Below are positions 8,626 to 18,044 of a stretch of 64,000 bases of DNA, piece after piece; position 1 is the first letter of the stretch, and each line of letters starts with the position of its first letter. This stretch comes from PALSA-612 sp963776375 (GTDB lineage Bacteria > Actinomycetota > Thermoleophilia > Gaiellales > Gaiellaceae): the NCBI GenBank assembly GCA_963776375.1, contig CAVZMF010000002.1:1116001-1180000 (forward strand). The letters run 5' to 3'. The position numbers were made by a program, and so were the translations under genes. A model generated the notes under the pieces. That model had not been told where the DNA came from and ran no database searches. It saw only the letters and a program-made list of their open reading frames with translations.

Positions 8626-9648
8626 CTAGGAGGGTGCCTTGGCGAAGTAGGGGTGGCCCGGGGTGACCACGATCAGCTTCTTCGTCACCAGGTCGCGAAC
8701 GACGACCGTCCCCTCGCGTACCTGGACGAGCGTGCCGTCGCAGTAGTCCGCGATCAGCCAGAAGGTGCCGCGGACGGTGGCGGAGGCGTACTTGCCGGTC
8801 GTGACGTAGCGGCCCTTCCCGGTACCCCAGAGACGCCGCACCGGCTTGACCGGCTTCTTGGCCGCGTGCAGGGAGGAGAACGTGCGCGCCTTCGACGACT
8901 TGCATTTCCCGAAGTTGCCGCCTGTCAACCGCACCCGAATCGGGAGCCCAGGGCGCCTCAGGCCATTGATGAGGACGAAGCGGCTCAGAACGCCGTCGGC
9001 CACGCCGAGGAAGGTCATCCGGCGGTTCAGATAGTTCAGGACGCTGATCCCTCGCTCTCCGCTGATGTCGAGCGTCGTCCCCGGCGGGAGGTCCTGTGTC
9101 GGATTTGCCGGCACGAAGCCAGTCGAGCCGGGCTCCTGGACGAGCGCAGGCGGCCGGCCGGGGACTTCCTGGCCGACCGCTCCCTGTTCCCAACCCTGTC
9201 CGACCCAGTTCGATCCGATGATCTGGTGCCCGTCGAAGAACGAGGCCTGGATCTGATCGGCGCCTGCGTTCGGAAGCGTTGGCAGCAGCTGGCCGACCGC
9301 GGGAACGGTGTACGTGAACGACGCGGATCCGTTCGAGTCCGTCGTCGCCGTGAAGGTGCGACCGGTGCTCGGCCCCTGAAGGACGGTGAACGTGACCGTG
9401 ACGCCGAATCGGAACGCAGACGGGATCTTGTCCGTGATCGTCGCGGTGTGCGTCACCTCCTCGCCCACCCAGTTAGTCTGGGAAAGCGGCGCGAGGGTGA
9501 TCAGCTCGGGCTGCTCGGGATAGCCGGGAAGATCGGCTCGGCCGCCGAAAGCCGAAGGCACGGCCGCCGCCACGACGACGCCCACGAGGACCAGGCCGAG
9601 CATGGAGGCACGAAGCCACCTTCGCAGTGATCTGGCCGCAAAGACCAC
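8626..9648 (-). CDS. Secreted Ig-like/FecR-like protein
   Basis: The 340-residue product has a signal peptide ('MLGLVLVGVVVAAAVPSAFG'). Residues about 50-120 form an invasin/Big_1-like beta domain ('VGEEVTHTATITDKIPSAF' and 'TATTDSNGSASFTYTVP'). The C-terminal 100 residues contain 'LWGTGKGRYVTTGKYASATV' followed by 'FWLIADYCDGTLVQVREGTV', a FecR-like strand pattern that recurs in actinobacterial exported proteins. Function is unknown; an extracellular adhesion or structural role is a guess. It is divergent from the O-antigen ligase gene, with a 122-base shared upstream region. Confidence 0.6.
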   Translation of the reverse strand: MVFAARSLRRWLRASMLGLVLVGVVVAAAVPSAFGGRADLPGYPEQPELITLAPLSQTNWVGEEVTHTATITDKIPSAFRFGVTVTFTVLQGPSTGRTFTATTDSNGSASFTYTVPAVGQLLPTLPNAGADQIQASFFDGHQIIGSNWVGQGWEQGAVGQEVPGRPPALVQEPGSTGFVPANPTQDLPPGTTLDISGERGISVLNYLNRRMTFLGVADGVLSRFVLINGLRRPGLPIRVRLTGGNFGKCKSSKARTFSSLHAAKKPVKPVRRLWGTGKGRYVTTGKYASATVRGTFWLIADYCDGTLVQVREGTVVVRDLVTKKLIVVTPGHPYFAKAPS

Positions 9649-9770
9649 ATGACGAAGTTAGACCGGAAATGGGCTTCTTGTACACCCAACCGTCCGTCCA
9701 GGCCGGACGCCCGTCCTAGCCCAAGTCACGGGATCCGATCCTGACGACCGTCCGAAAGCACAGCCTGCGT

Positions 9771-11651
9771 TTGCCGAAAGGCGTCGTCAGCCACGAGATC
9801 GTGGCGGCAGCCGTCTCGTTCGCCGCCGTCGCGGGCCTTGCCGCCGACAACGGCGGCTACTTCCCGACCACGTGGGGCTGGGCTTCGGTCGGGCTCTGTC
9901 TGGTTGCCGTCGTTCTGCTGGCGGTCTCCGGCCCGCCGCGGCTGCGGCCCGTCGAGAAGCTGGTTCTCGCCGCCGCGGCAGGCCTGTCGGCCTGGACGTT
10001 CGCGTCCGCCATCTGGTCGATCAGCGTCACGCGCAGCTTCCTCGAGGGGGAGCGCAGCCTCGTGTACGTGAGCGGCGTCGTGGTCGCGCTCCTCCTCAGC
10101 CGGCGCGCCGGCGGCCGAGCGGTCGTCCTCGGCACCTGGCTCGGGATCACTGCGGTCTGCACGTACTCGCTTCTGACGCGACTGTTTCCGAGGCAATTCG
10201 GGGTCTTCGACTCGGTCTCGGCCGACCGTCTCTCGTCTCCGATCGGCTACTGGAACGGCCTGGCTCTGTTCGCGGCGATCGGCTGCCTGCTCGCATTCGG
10301 CCTGGCGGCGCGCGGCGGCACGATCGTGCGGACGGCCGCGGCTGCCTCGACGGTCGTGCTCGCGCTGACGTTGTATTTCACGTTCGGCCGCGGGGGCTGG
10401 GTCGCCCTCCTCGCAGGCCTGGCAGCGGCGTTCGTCGTCGACCGTCGACGGACGCAGCTGGCAGTCACGGCAGCGGTGGTCGCGCCCTGGCCTGCGATCG
10501 CGGTCTACTTCGCATCCCGGGCCGATGCGCTCACGCACACCGGCTCGACCCTGAGCGCCGCGCAGAAGGACGGCCACGCGGTCGCAGTGCTCGCCGTGAT
10601 CCTGATCGTCCTCGCAGCGCTCGCGGCGCTCGCCCTCGACATGGTCGAGGAGCGGCGGCAGCTCGCTGCAGGGCGGCGGCTGCGCCGAGCCCTCGTCGCA
10701 GCGGCGGTGTTCCTGATCGCCGTGATACTGGCGCTGGCGTTTGCCCGCTACGGCTCTCCGGCGACGATTGCGAGACACGGGTGGCACTCGTTCACCGGGG
10801 GCGACGGTGGGAGCGGCCCGAACCTCAACGGCCGCCTCTTCCACCTGTCCGGAACTGGGCGGATCGACCACTGGCGAGTCGCGGCCCGGGAGGTCGCAGC
10901 GCATCCCTGGCTCGGATCCGGCGCGGGGACGTTCAGCGAGTACTGGTTCCAGCGCAGGCCGTCGACGGTGATCGTGCACGACGCCCACACGCTCTACCTC
11001 GAGACGCTCGCGGAAACCGGCCCCGTCGGTCTTGCCTTCGTCGTCCTGCTCCTGGGAAGCCTGGCGGTCGGCACGGTGCGGTCCAGATCGCCGCTGGCCG
11101 CGGTCGCGTTCGGCGCGTGTGTCGCCTACTCGCTCCACGCGGCCGTGGACTGGGACTGGGAGCAGCCCGCGCTGCTCCTCGCCGTGGCCTTCCCTGCGCT
11201 CGGCGTTCTCGGCGACCCCCCACCCCGCGTGGCCCCGGCTCGCCGCCGACTCGTCCCCGCGGCGATCATGGTCGCAGTCGGGTCGTTCGCCCTCTTCACC
11301 CTTCTCGGCAACATCGCGCTGGCACGCAGCAGCAACGCCTCGGATGCCACCAACTGGAAGCAGGCGGAGAGCGAGGCGCGCTCCGCCCTCGACCTCGTCC
11401 CGTGGTCCGCGGAGCCGGACCGCAAGCTTGCGGTCGCCGAGGCTGGGCTCGGCCAGATCGCGGCGTCGCAGGACAGCCTGCGCGACGCCGTCGACCGAGA
11501 GCCGAGGGACTGGAGCCTCTGGTACCAGCTGTCCGAGGTCACGACGGGCGCCGAGCATCGACGCGCGCTGGCGCAGGCGAATCGCCTGAACCCGAACCGG
11601 ACGAGCGGCGAAGCGACCCCGGGCGACCTGCGCCTCGTGCTCATCCCCTGA
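9771..11651 (+). CDS. O-antigen ligase/polymerase family membrane protein (Wzy/WaaL type) with C-terminal TPR-like part
   Basis: The 626-residue protein has about a dozen hydrophobic helices from residue 10 to 525. The periplasmic loop typical of the Wzy_C family is present: 'HWRVAAREVAAHPWLGSGAG' then 'FSEYWFQRR' and 'VHDAHTLYLETLAETGPVGL'. Members join or polymerise polysaccharide repeat units. The C-terminal 110 residues are soluble and helical ('WKQAESEARSALDLVPWSAE', 'GQIAASQDSLRDAVDREP'), like TPR repeats, and may contact other assembly proteins. The start at 9771 (TTG) is the first in a long open frame and is not certain. It heads the plus-strand part of the polysaccharide locus. Confidence 0.85.
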   Translation: MPKGVVSHEIVAAAVSFAAVAGLAADNGGYFPTTWGWASVGLCLVAVVLLAVSGPPRLRPVEKLVLAAAAGLSAWTFASAIWSISVTRSFLEGERSLVYVSGVVVALLLSRRAGGRAVVLGTWLGITAVCTYSLLTRLFPRQFGVFDSVSADRLSSPIGYWNGLALFAAIGCLLAFGLAARGGTIVRTAAAASTVVLALTLYFTFGRGGWVALLAGLAAAFVVDRRRTQLAVTAAVVAPWPAIAVYFASRADALTHTGSTLSAAQKDGHAVAVLAVILIVLAALAALALDMVEERRQLAAGRRLRRALVAAAVFLIAVILALAFARYGSPATIARHGWHSFTGGDGGSGPNLNGRLFHLSGTGRIDHWRVAAREVAAHPWLGSGAGTFSEYWFQRRPSTVIVHDAHTLYLETLAETGPVGLAFVVLLLGSLAVGTVRSRSPLAAVAFGACVAYSLHAAVDWDWEQPALLLAVAFPALGVLGDPPPRVAPARRRLVPAAIMVAVGSFALFTLLGNIALARSSNASDATNWKQAESEARSALDLVPWSAEPDRKLAVAEAGLGQIAASQDSLRDAVDREPRDWSLWYQLSEVTTGAEHRRALAQANRLNPNRTSGEATPGDLRLVLIP

Positions 11652-11753
11652 CGCCAGGTCGAAACTCGGGCTAGCTAGCTCGACTCAGGGATGACAAAAT
11701 GGCAACTGCGGCCGATGTAAGGGCGATTCCGCTGGTCTCAGGGAGGAGCTCCG

Positions 11754-13724
11754 ATGAGTCGACCGTCGTCCCGTCCCAGGAAGCGCGCGCTGTACGCACT
11801 GTTGCCGATCGCGGCCGCGTGCGCGGCACTCCTCGTGCAGGCGGCCCAGGCGAACCCTGGTCACGCGCCGCAGCCCGGCCCCGGCCCCGGCCCCGGAGAC
11901 TCCTCGAAAGGCAGGCGAGGCCCGACGATCACCGGGTTCAGCCCCTCGAGCGGCCCTGCAGGAAGCTCGGTGATCGTGCTGGGCTCGAACTTCACGCAGG
12001 TCAACACCGTCTCGTTCAACCGCGTCAGCGCCGGCTTCACGGTCAATTCGTCGAGTCAGATCACGGCCACGGTGCCGGCGGGCGCCGCGACCGGGCCGAT
12101 CACGGTCGTCACCGGCGCCGGGAGCGTGACGAGCCGTTCGTCGTTCACGGTCACCGCGCCTCCGACCCCGCCGGCGATCACGGGCTTCAGCCCGGCGAGC
12201 GGCGCGTCGGGAACGGCGGTCAAGGTCACCGGGACGAATTTCGGCGGCGCCACCGGAGTCGCCTTCAACGGAGCGAGCGCGAGCTACACGATCGATTCGG
12301 CCAGCCAGATCACCGCGACGGTGCCGGGTGGCGCAACGAGCGGTCCGATCACCGTGACGACGGGCAGCGGTACGGCGACGTCTGCATCCTCGTTCACGGT
12401 CGCACCCGCAGCCGGTCCCACCGCGATCTTCGTCTCGCCGACCGGCAGCGATACGACAGGGGACGGCAGCATCTCGAAGCCGTTCGCCACCCTCGGAAAG
12501 GCACAGGCGACCATGCGGCTCGGCGGGCCGCAGACCACCTTCCTCCGGGGCGGCTTCTATCCGCTCCCGGCGGTGACGCAGAACGGCGTTACCTACGGGC
12601 TCCGCCTGACGGCCGCCGACAGCGGCCAGACCTGGTCCTACTATCCGCCGGACGGATACGGCAGCGCGATCCTCGACGGCGGCTCGACGGGCAGGAGCAC
12701 CGGGATCAAGGAGCTGATCGCGCTCGACGGCGCCTCGCACGTGACCGTCGACGGGCTGCAGCTCCAGCATTTCCGCTGGATCGGTGTGGGAGTGCACGGC
12801 GGCGGCGGCTTCTACGAACTCTTCCCCGCGGACGCACCGACCGCGGACGGCAATTCGATCACCAACAACGTCATCCACGACGGCGGCTACGACCTGAGCC
12901 CCGTCTTCGGCTTCGGCGGCGGGGGCTTCTACAGCGAGGGCAACACTCCCAATATGACGGTCGCCAACAACGTCGTCTCCACTATCTCCGCCTTCGGAAT
13001 CGAAGCCCAGGTCGGAAATGCCGGCCAGGGGGGCAACATCAGCTCGCTGCGGATCGCCAACAACGTCGTGCTCTCGACCTGTCAGCTGGAGAACGACTGC
13101 GGCGCAATCTACGTCCAGGACATGAACACGACGTCGACCGGCATCCAGATCGACAACAACTACGTTCGCGACACCGGCTACACGGCCTACCCGGCGCGCC
13201 CGATCTACCTCGACGACGGCGTCTCTGGAGCGACCGTCACCCGCAACGTGATCGCCGCGGGCCTCTACATCTGGGCGTTCACGATCCACGGCGGCAAGAA
13301 CGACACCTTCTCGTCCAACATCGTCGACCTGGGCGGAGGAAACAACCGCGAGATCCTGCTGTACGAGGGTGACGGCCGGACGGGGATGACCGGCAACGCC
13401 CTCGAGGGCAACCTGATCGTCTCCGGCGGCGGCGGAGGCGGTTACGAAGGGAGGTCCTTCGGTGCCCAGCCGACGATCGCGAACAACGCCTATCACCAGT
13501 ACGCCGGCGCGGCCGTCTACACCGGCGGCTACACGGGCCTGAACGGCGACGCGTCCCCTGCTCTCCAAGATCCCCAGATGTCCTGCTGGACGTACGACCT
13601 CGCCGGAAGCAGCCCCGTCTACGGCTCGCCGACGTCGTTCGCCGCGCTTCCGCGCGGCTGGGGCCCTCCCGCCTACACGATCCCGCAGGCCGGCACGCCT
13701 CCGTCGCAGCCGCATTCCTGCTAG
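11754..13724 (+). CDS. Secreted protein with two IPT/TIG domains and a right-handed beta-helix
   Basis: Start ATG 11754 follows AGGGAGGAG. A signal peptide (residues 12-33) and a Gly/Pro linker lead into two tandem IPT/TIG domains (about 58-140 and 145-222), seen as the repeated pattern 'ITGFSPSSGPAGSSVIVLGS' and 'ITGFSPASGASGTAVKVTGT'. The rest, to residue 656, is a parallel beta-helix: 'IFVSPTGSDTTGDGSISKPF' opens it as in many DUF1565/pectate-lyase-like proteins, followed by many Asn-rich turns ('ITNNVIHDGGYDL', 'VANNVVSTIS', 'IANNVVLS', 'IDNNYVRDTGY'). Such folds bind or cleave polysaccharide. Its place in the polysaccharide locus suggests it acts on the exported polymer; catalytic residues cannot be named. 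Confidence 0.85.
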   Translation: MSRPSSRPRKRALYALLPIAAACAALLVQAAQANPGHAPQPGPGPGPGDSSKGRRGPTITGFSPSSGPAGSSVIVLGSNFTQVNTVSFNRVSAGFTVNSSSQITATVPAGAATGPITVVTGAGSVTSRSSFTVTAPPTPPAITGFSPASGASGTAVKVTGTNFGGATGVAFNGASASYTIDSASQITATVPGGATSGPITVTTGSGTATSASSFTVAPAAGPTAIFVSPTGSDTTGDGSISKPFATLGKAQATMRLGGPQTTFLRGGFYPLPAVTQNGVTYGLRLTAADSGQTWSYYPPDGYGSAILDGGSTGRSTGIKELIALDGASHVTVDGLQLQHFRWIGVGVHGGGGFYELFPADAPTADGNSITNNVIHDGGYDLSPVFGFGGGGFYSEGNTPNMTVANNVVSTISAFGIEAQVGNAGQGGNISSLRIANNVVLSTCQLENDCGAIYVQDMNTTSTGIQIDNNYVRDTGYTAYPARPIYLDDGVSGATVTRNVIAAGLYIWAFTIHGGKNDTFSSNIVDLGGGNNREILLYEGDGRTGMTGNALEGNLIVSGGGGGGYEGRSFGAQPTIANNAYHQYAGAAVYTGGYTGLNGDASPALQDPQMSCWTYDLAGSSPVYGSPTSFAALPRGWGPPAYTIPQAGTPPSQPHSC

Positions 13725-13769
13725 CCAAGCCTCGCTCGGCCGGCGCCCGGCGTTACGATCCCCGCGTCG

Positions 13770-14693
13770 ATGACCGCCGATCCGCCGCTCGTGAGCGTCG
13801 TGCTCACGACCTTCAATCGATCGGCGCTCGTGCTCCCGTCGATTCACAGCGTCCTCCAGCAGACGCTCGGCGACTTCGAGCTGATCGTCGTCGACGACTG
13901 CTCCACCGACGACACGGCCGAGGTCGTCGGCCGAATCCGCGATCCACGTCTCTCGCTCGTCAGACACGAGACGAACCTCGGCCTGGCCGAGGCGCGCAAC
14001 TCGGGGATCTTCCGCGCCCGTGGGCGCTACCTCTGCTTTCTCGACGACGACGACGAATGGCGGGCCGACAAGCTGGCGGTCCAGGTGGCCGCGTTCGAGG
14101 CTGCGGCGGATCCTGCCGAGGTGCTCGTCTACTCGCAGGCGCACGTCGACGACGGCGTCTCGTCCGACGTGAGGCCGCTGCGGGGCTTGCAGCCGGAGGA
14201 GCCGCTGTCCGAGTACCTCATGTGCGGCGAGGGCGTCATCGCGCCCTCCTCGGTCATGATTTCCCGTACCGCCGCGGCCGACACCCTGTTCGACCCCGGT
14301 CAGCGGAGGTTCGAGGACTACACGCTCTACCTTCGACTCGAGCAACGGGGCTTCCGCTTCCACCTCGTCGAACAGCCTCTCGTCGTCTGGCACGTCGACA
14401 TCACGCGGCCCAGACTGAGCCGCACGGTCGGGCTCCGAGAGGCGACCGAATGGCTCGATTCCTGGGAGTCGCGGATCACGCCACGGGCCCGCCGTGCATT
14501 CCTCGCGCGTGAGGTCGCTCCCTTTCTCCCCGCGAAGGGCAATCGCTGGCGGATCCTGCGGACGATCTGCGCCGCGGTGTTCTCTCGATCGATCTCGCTG
14601 CGGGAGGGGCTCAAGAGCCTTCTCAAGGCGCTTCTCCCTCCCTCGGCGGTGCTGCGACTGCGACGGCTCCTTCCACGGAGCAGGTTCGGCTAG
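13770..14693 (+). CDS. Family 2 glycosyltransferase (GT-A fold)
   Basis: The 307-residue enzyme shows the GT2 plan: nucleotide-binding start 'PLVSVVLTTFNRSALVLPSI', 'LIVVDDCSTDDT' near residue 35, and the metal-binding 'YLCFLDDDDEWRADKL' near residue 90 (DxD). Later 'RRFEDYTLYLRL' supplies the usual acidic catalytic region. No membrane helix is visible, so it acts at the cytoplasmic face on a lipid-linked acceptor. It begins 45 bases after the beta-helix gene and its stop overlaps the stop of the convergent GT4 gene by four bases. The sugar it transfers cannot be read from sequence. Confidence 0.9.
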   Translation: MTADPPLVSVVLTTFNRSALVLPSIHSVLQQTLGDFELIVVDDCSTDDTAEVVGRIRDPRLSLVRHETNLGLAEARNSGIFRARGRYLCFLDDDDEWRADKLAVQVAAFEAAADPAEVLVYSQAHVDDGVSSDVRPLRGLQPEEPLSEYLMCGEGVIAPSSVMISRTAAADTLFDPGQRRFEDYTLYLRLEQRGFRFHLVEQPLVVWHVDITRPRLSRTVGLREATEWLDSWESRITPRARRAFLAREVAPFLPAKGNRWRILRTICAAVFSRSISLREGLKSLLKALLPPSAVLRLRRLLPRSRFG

Positions 14694-15865
14694 GCCGCGT
14701 CGACGGCCCTTCCGTCGAGCGCCCGTCGGTACGCGCCCTCGAGCTCCTTCAGGGCCACCTCGGGCGCATACCGGTCGCTCCATTCCTTCCACGCGCCCTC
14801 ACCCAGCCGAAGACACTCTGCGTCGTCGGACAGTCGCTCGATCGCGGCGGCGAGAGACGCGGAATCCCCCGGCGGCACGAGCAGTCCCGTGACGGTGTCG
14901 TCGACGAGATCGGGCAACGCTCCGATCGAGCTCGCGACGACCGGAACGCCCGCTGCGTAGGCCTCGAGCACCGTGCGGGGCGCGCCCTCGTACCAGATCG
15001 ACGGGAGGACGAGCGCACGCGCGCCGGCCAGGAGCTCCGGCATCCGGGCGGCCTCGACGGCGCCGAGAAAGCTCACTCGTTTCGGCGCCAGGCGTCGCAG
15101 CTCGTCGCCGTCCGGCCCGTCACCCACGATCACGAGCGGGGCATCTATCCGGCGCGACGCATCGAGGAGGGTGCGCACCCCCTTCTCGGGCGAGAGTCGG
15201 CCGGCAAACAGAACGTATTCGCCCGGCCCCTCCCGGCGACGTGCGCTCCAGGCGAAGTTCCGCTTCACCGACACGCGCTCGGCGGGCAGCCCGGCCTCGA
15301 CGTGCTTCGCGCGCAGGAACTCGCTGACGGCGAGGAACAGGTCGACGCGGTCGAAGGTGCCGCGTGCACGATGCAACGTGAGCGAGGTCGCGAGCGCGGC
15401 GCCGGCCGCGGCGGAGCCGCGGTAACAACGGTGGACGACACCGCGCCACGGCACGTGGCCGAGACAGTCCTCGCAGACGCGATCGTCGCGGAGGAAGGTG
15501 GCCGGCAGGCAGGCCAGCCGGTAGTTGTGGAGCGTCATCAGAACTGCGGCACCGGCGTCGTCGGCCACGCGAAGGACCGCGGGCGAGAGCGCCGGGAACA
15601 GGTTGTGGCAGTGAACGATCTCGGAGCGCTGCCCGTCGATCAGCTGTCTGACCCTCTCGACCGCATCCCGCGACCAGACGGCCGACATCCCTTCCCGCAG
15701 ACCGCCCAGGGCCTGCCCGGCTCTTCGAGCGGGGAGGAAGACCTCGACATCGTGGCCCCCTTCGCGCAGGAGCCGCACCTCGTCGTCGACGACCCGATTC
15801 TCTCCGGACGCCGGCCCCGAGAGATACGGCGAGTGGAGGACGAGGATCCTCAAGCTGCCTGACAC
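14690..15865 (-). CDS. Family 4 glycosyltransferase (GT-B fold), last gene of the EPS operon
   Basis: The start chosen is GTG 15865 ('VSGSLRILVLHSPYLSGPAS'), overlapping the previous gene by 16 bases, because the Rossmann strand begins at once. A longer open frame to 15910 exists but adds a basic extension. The GT-B features are clear: 'YVLFAGRLSPEKGVRTLLDA' opens the C-terminal domain, and the donor-site motif E-x7-E is 'EGAPRTVLEAYAAGVPVVAS'. The N-terminal half holds 'EIVHCHNLFPALSP' and a small Cys pair (CEDC) followed by 'WRGVVHRCYRGS', seen in a subset of GT4 enzymes. About 391 residues. It closes the ten-gene minus-strand operon. Confidence 0.9.
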   Translation of the reverse strand: MSGSLRILVLHSPYLSGPASGENRVVDDEVRLLREGGHDVEVFLPARRAGQALGGLREGMSAVWSRDAVERVRQLIDGQRSEIVHCHNLFPALSPAVLRVADDAGAAVLMTLHNYRLACLPATFLRDDRVCEDCLGHVPWRGVVHRCYRGSAAAGAALATSLTLHRARGTFDRVDLFLAVSEFLRAKHVEAGLPAERVSVKRNFAWSARRREGPGEYVLFAGRLSPEKGVRTLLDASRRIDAPLVIVGDGPDGDELRRLAPKRVSFLGAVEAARMPELLAGARALVLPSIWYEGAPRTVLEAYAAGVPVVASSIGALPDLVDDTVTGLLVPPGDSASLAAAIERLSDDAECLRLGEGAWKEWSDRYAPEVALKELEGAYRRALDGRAVDAA

Positions 15866-16986
15866 GCGCCGCGCGCGATCGCCTCGTCGAGGCGTTCGGC
15901 GGAGTACCAACGCTTGACCCTGTGATGCTCGGGCTCGACGAGCTCGGTCCAGGGCCGGGGCCGGGCCCGGGGACGCTTTAGACCGGGCGCCAGGCCGATA
16001 TCAACGGCGTCCCAGTTCTGCGCGTAGACGGCGTCGAACGACCGCATTCGGGCGATCATGGCCGGAGAATCGGCGGGGTCTGCCCTGGAAGTGCCGGACT
16101 GCGTCGAGAACAAGGCGTCCAGACGGCGGAAGGTCGTCTCCCTGTCCCGATAGGGGGTGTGGTGGAGAAGAATCGCGTCGGTCGGTTCGAGGAGCGGTCG
16201 TTGGGCACACGATGCCCAGTGGAAGCCGGACTCGCAGGTGATCGCGGGCGCGCCTCGGTCGAAGCGTTGGAGTTGATGCTTGCGATGCCACAACCAGCAC
16301 CGTCGCTCGGTCAACTCCTCCGCGAGCGACTGGAAGTCGAGGGGATGAAACCCCGGGACGTAGGCGGGGTCACCGCTCGGGTAGTGGTTGAGGTAGCGGG
16401 TTCCGACGATCCGGAACGAGTCGTCGAGTGTTGCCAGGAACTCGCGTATGGTCTGCCCGCTGGGCCCATGAGGGAATTCGTCGGCGTCGAGCCACAGCCA
16501 CCAGATGTGCTTCGAGCCGTCTGCCGACGAGACCTCGTTCACAACCTCGTTCATGATCCGGATGCGGGCGTCCTCGTCGTGCCGCGTCATCGAGAACGCG
16601 CGGGCCAGCTCCGCGCCTGCGTCGATCGCCGTGGCGACCGTGTCGTCGGGACTGTCGTTGTCGACCAGGAAGACTCGGTCGCAACCCTGTGCGAACGCGT
16701 TCTTCACGGTCGCCTCGACGACGTCGGCCTCCATCCACGTGCCGAGGACCGCGAACAGCCTGAACCGCGGGAGAAGCCGAGGCTCGGCCGGATTCGGCCG
16801 GTGCTTCACCCAGGGATGCCTGAGCCCCACTGCGTCGAGGGTCCGCGACGCCGTGCGGCGCGCGAGCAGAACCGGTCGTTGGCGCAGCGGGTAGTTCGAC
16901 AGCCCACGCGGGGCCAGATGCCGGCCGTCAGCCCACACGCTGTCGAGCCTCGCGAGCCGCGACGCCGAGCCGATCCGAGAACTCAT
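15850..16986 (-). CDS. Glycosyltransferase of the Glyco_tranf_2_4 type, paralogue B
   Basis: This 378-residue protein is one of two tandem paralogues. The core runs 'LFAVLGTWMEADVVEATVKN', 'CDRVFLVDNDSPDDTVATA' and the metal-site region 'IWWLWLDADEFPHGPSG' (DxDE type), typical of GT2-like enzymes that modify surface glycans. Conserved aromatic and His residues follow in 'FHPLDFQSLAEELTERRCW' and 'LWHRKHQLQRFDRG'. The C-terminus 'WTELVEPEHHRVKRWYSAE' is also shared with the paralogue. Start ATG 16986 overlaps the end of paralogue A by 59 bases. Donor and acceptor are unknown. Confidence 0.8.
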   Translation of the reverse strand: MSSRIGSASRLARLDSVWADGRHLAPRGLSNYPLRQRPVLLARRTASRTLDAVGLRHPWVKHRPNPAEPRLLPRFRLFAVLGTWMEADVVEATVKNAFAQGCDRVFLVDNDSPDDTVATAIDAGAELARAFSMTRHDEDARIRIMNEVVNEVSSADGSKHIWWLWLDADEFPHGPSGQTIREFLATLDDSFRIVGTRYLNHYPSGDPAYVPGFHPLDFQSLAEELTERRCWLWHRKHQLQRFDRGAPAITCESGFHWASCAQRPLLEPTDAILLHHTPYRDRETTFRRLDALFSTQSGTSRADPADSPAMIARMRSFDAVYAQNWDAVDIGLAPGLKRPRARPRPWTELVEPEHHRVKRWYSAERLDEAIARGACQAA

Positions 16987-18044
16987 CGGATCGAGGCTCG
17001 TACCAGCGCTTGACCGGGGCATGCTCCGGCTCGACCAACTCCGTCCAGAGGAGCGGCTCCAAGCTCGGACGTCGACAGTCGGGCGTGATCGCCATGTCGA
17101 CCGCCTTCCAGTCGTGCTTGTACACCGCCTCGAAGGAACGAAGGCGCGCGAGCATGTGGTTCGAGGCGACGTGGCCCGGATCGGCTCGGCTGCCCGAGTC
17201 GCTCGGCTTTCGAGAACAACTTCTTCAAGCGCCGCAGGCTGACCTCCTTCTCCCGGAAAGGGAAGTGGTGGTCGAAGATCGGCTCGGCCGGCTCGAGCAG
17301 CGGCCGCTCGGCCGAGAAACCCCGGTGCATGCCGATGTCCGACTCGATCGCCGGGCGGTCGCGGTCGAAGCGCTGCAGCGGGTGTTTGCGGTGGAACGAC
17401 CAGCACATGTACGAGTGGAGTTCCTCGCACAGCGGCTGGAAGTCGAGAGGATGGAAACCCGATGCGTAGTGCGGCTCGTCGCCGGGGTAGTGATTGATGA
17501 AGCGGGCGCCGACGATCCGGAACGAACGGTCGAGCGTCGCCAGGTAGTCGCGGACCGTCAACCCCGACGGGCCGTGCGGGAACTCGTCGGCGTCCAGCCA
17601 CAGCCACCAGATGTGCTTCGACCCGTCGGCGAGGGACACGCGCGCGACCGTCTCGTTCATGAGTCGGATGCGCATCTCCTCCTCGTAGGCGCTCGTGGCG
17701 AACGAATGGGCGAGCTCTGCACCGGCCTGCACCGCCGTTGCAACGGTCTCGTCGGGGCTGTCGTTGTCGACGAGGAGGACGCGGTCGCATCCCTGCGCGA
17801 ACGCATTCTTCACCGTCGCCTCGACGACATCCGCCTCCATCCACGTCCCCACGATGGCGAAGAGCTTGAAGTCGTCGAGAGGCCGGGGGGACGCGGGATT
17901 TGCCCGGGGCTTGACCCACGGATGCCTGAGCCCGCAGGCGCTGAGCCCTGCGGAGGTGAGGATCCGACCGGCCACGTACGCGCCGCGCGGAACGCCGTAC
18001 GCGCTCACGGCAGTACGGGCGCGATCCAGAACGGCGGGGCTCAT
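16928..18044 (-). CDS. Glycosyltransferase of the Glyco_tranf_2_4 type, paralogue A (frame break at about 17201)
   Basis: Starts at ATG 18044, overlapping the flippase stop (ATGA). The reading frame matches paralogue B block by block ('LFAIVGTWMEADVVEATVKN', 'CDRVLLVDNDSPDETVATA', 'IWWLWLDADEFPHGPSG') as far as 'LKKLFSKAE'. One extra base near 17201 then throws it out of frame. The matching C-terminus ('MLARLRSFEAVYKHDWKAVD' and 'WTELVEPEHAPVKRWYEP') continues in the next frame to 16928. With the base removed the protein is about 371 residues, equal to its paralogue. I treat this as one gene with a likely sequencing error; a real pseudogene is less likely because the C-terminus is well kept. 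Confidence 0.75.

Noticed and set aside
11685..14792. Very long minus-strand open frame (over 1000 codons) opposite the beta-helix and GT2 genes
   Set aside because: High GC makes stops rare in antisense frames. The plus strand carries clear domain matches and good ribosome-binding sites; the antisense product is Arg/Glu/Gly-rich with no recognisable domain.
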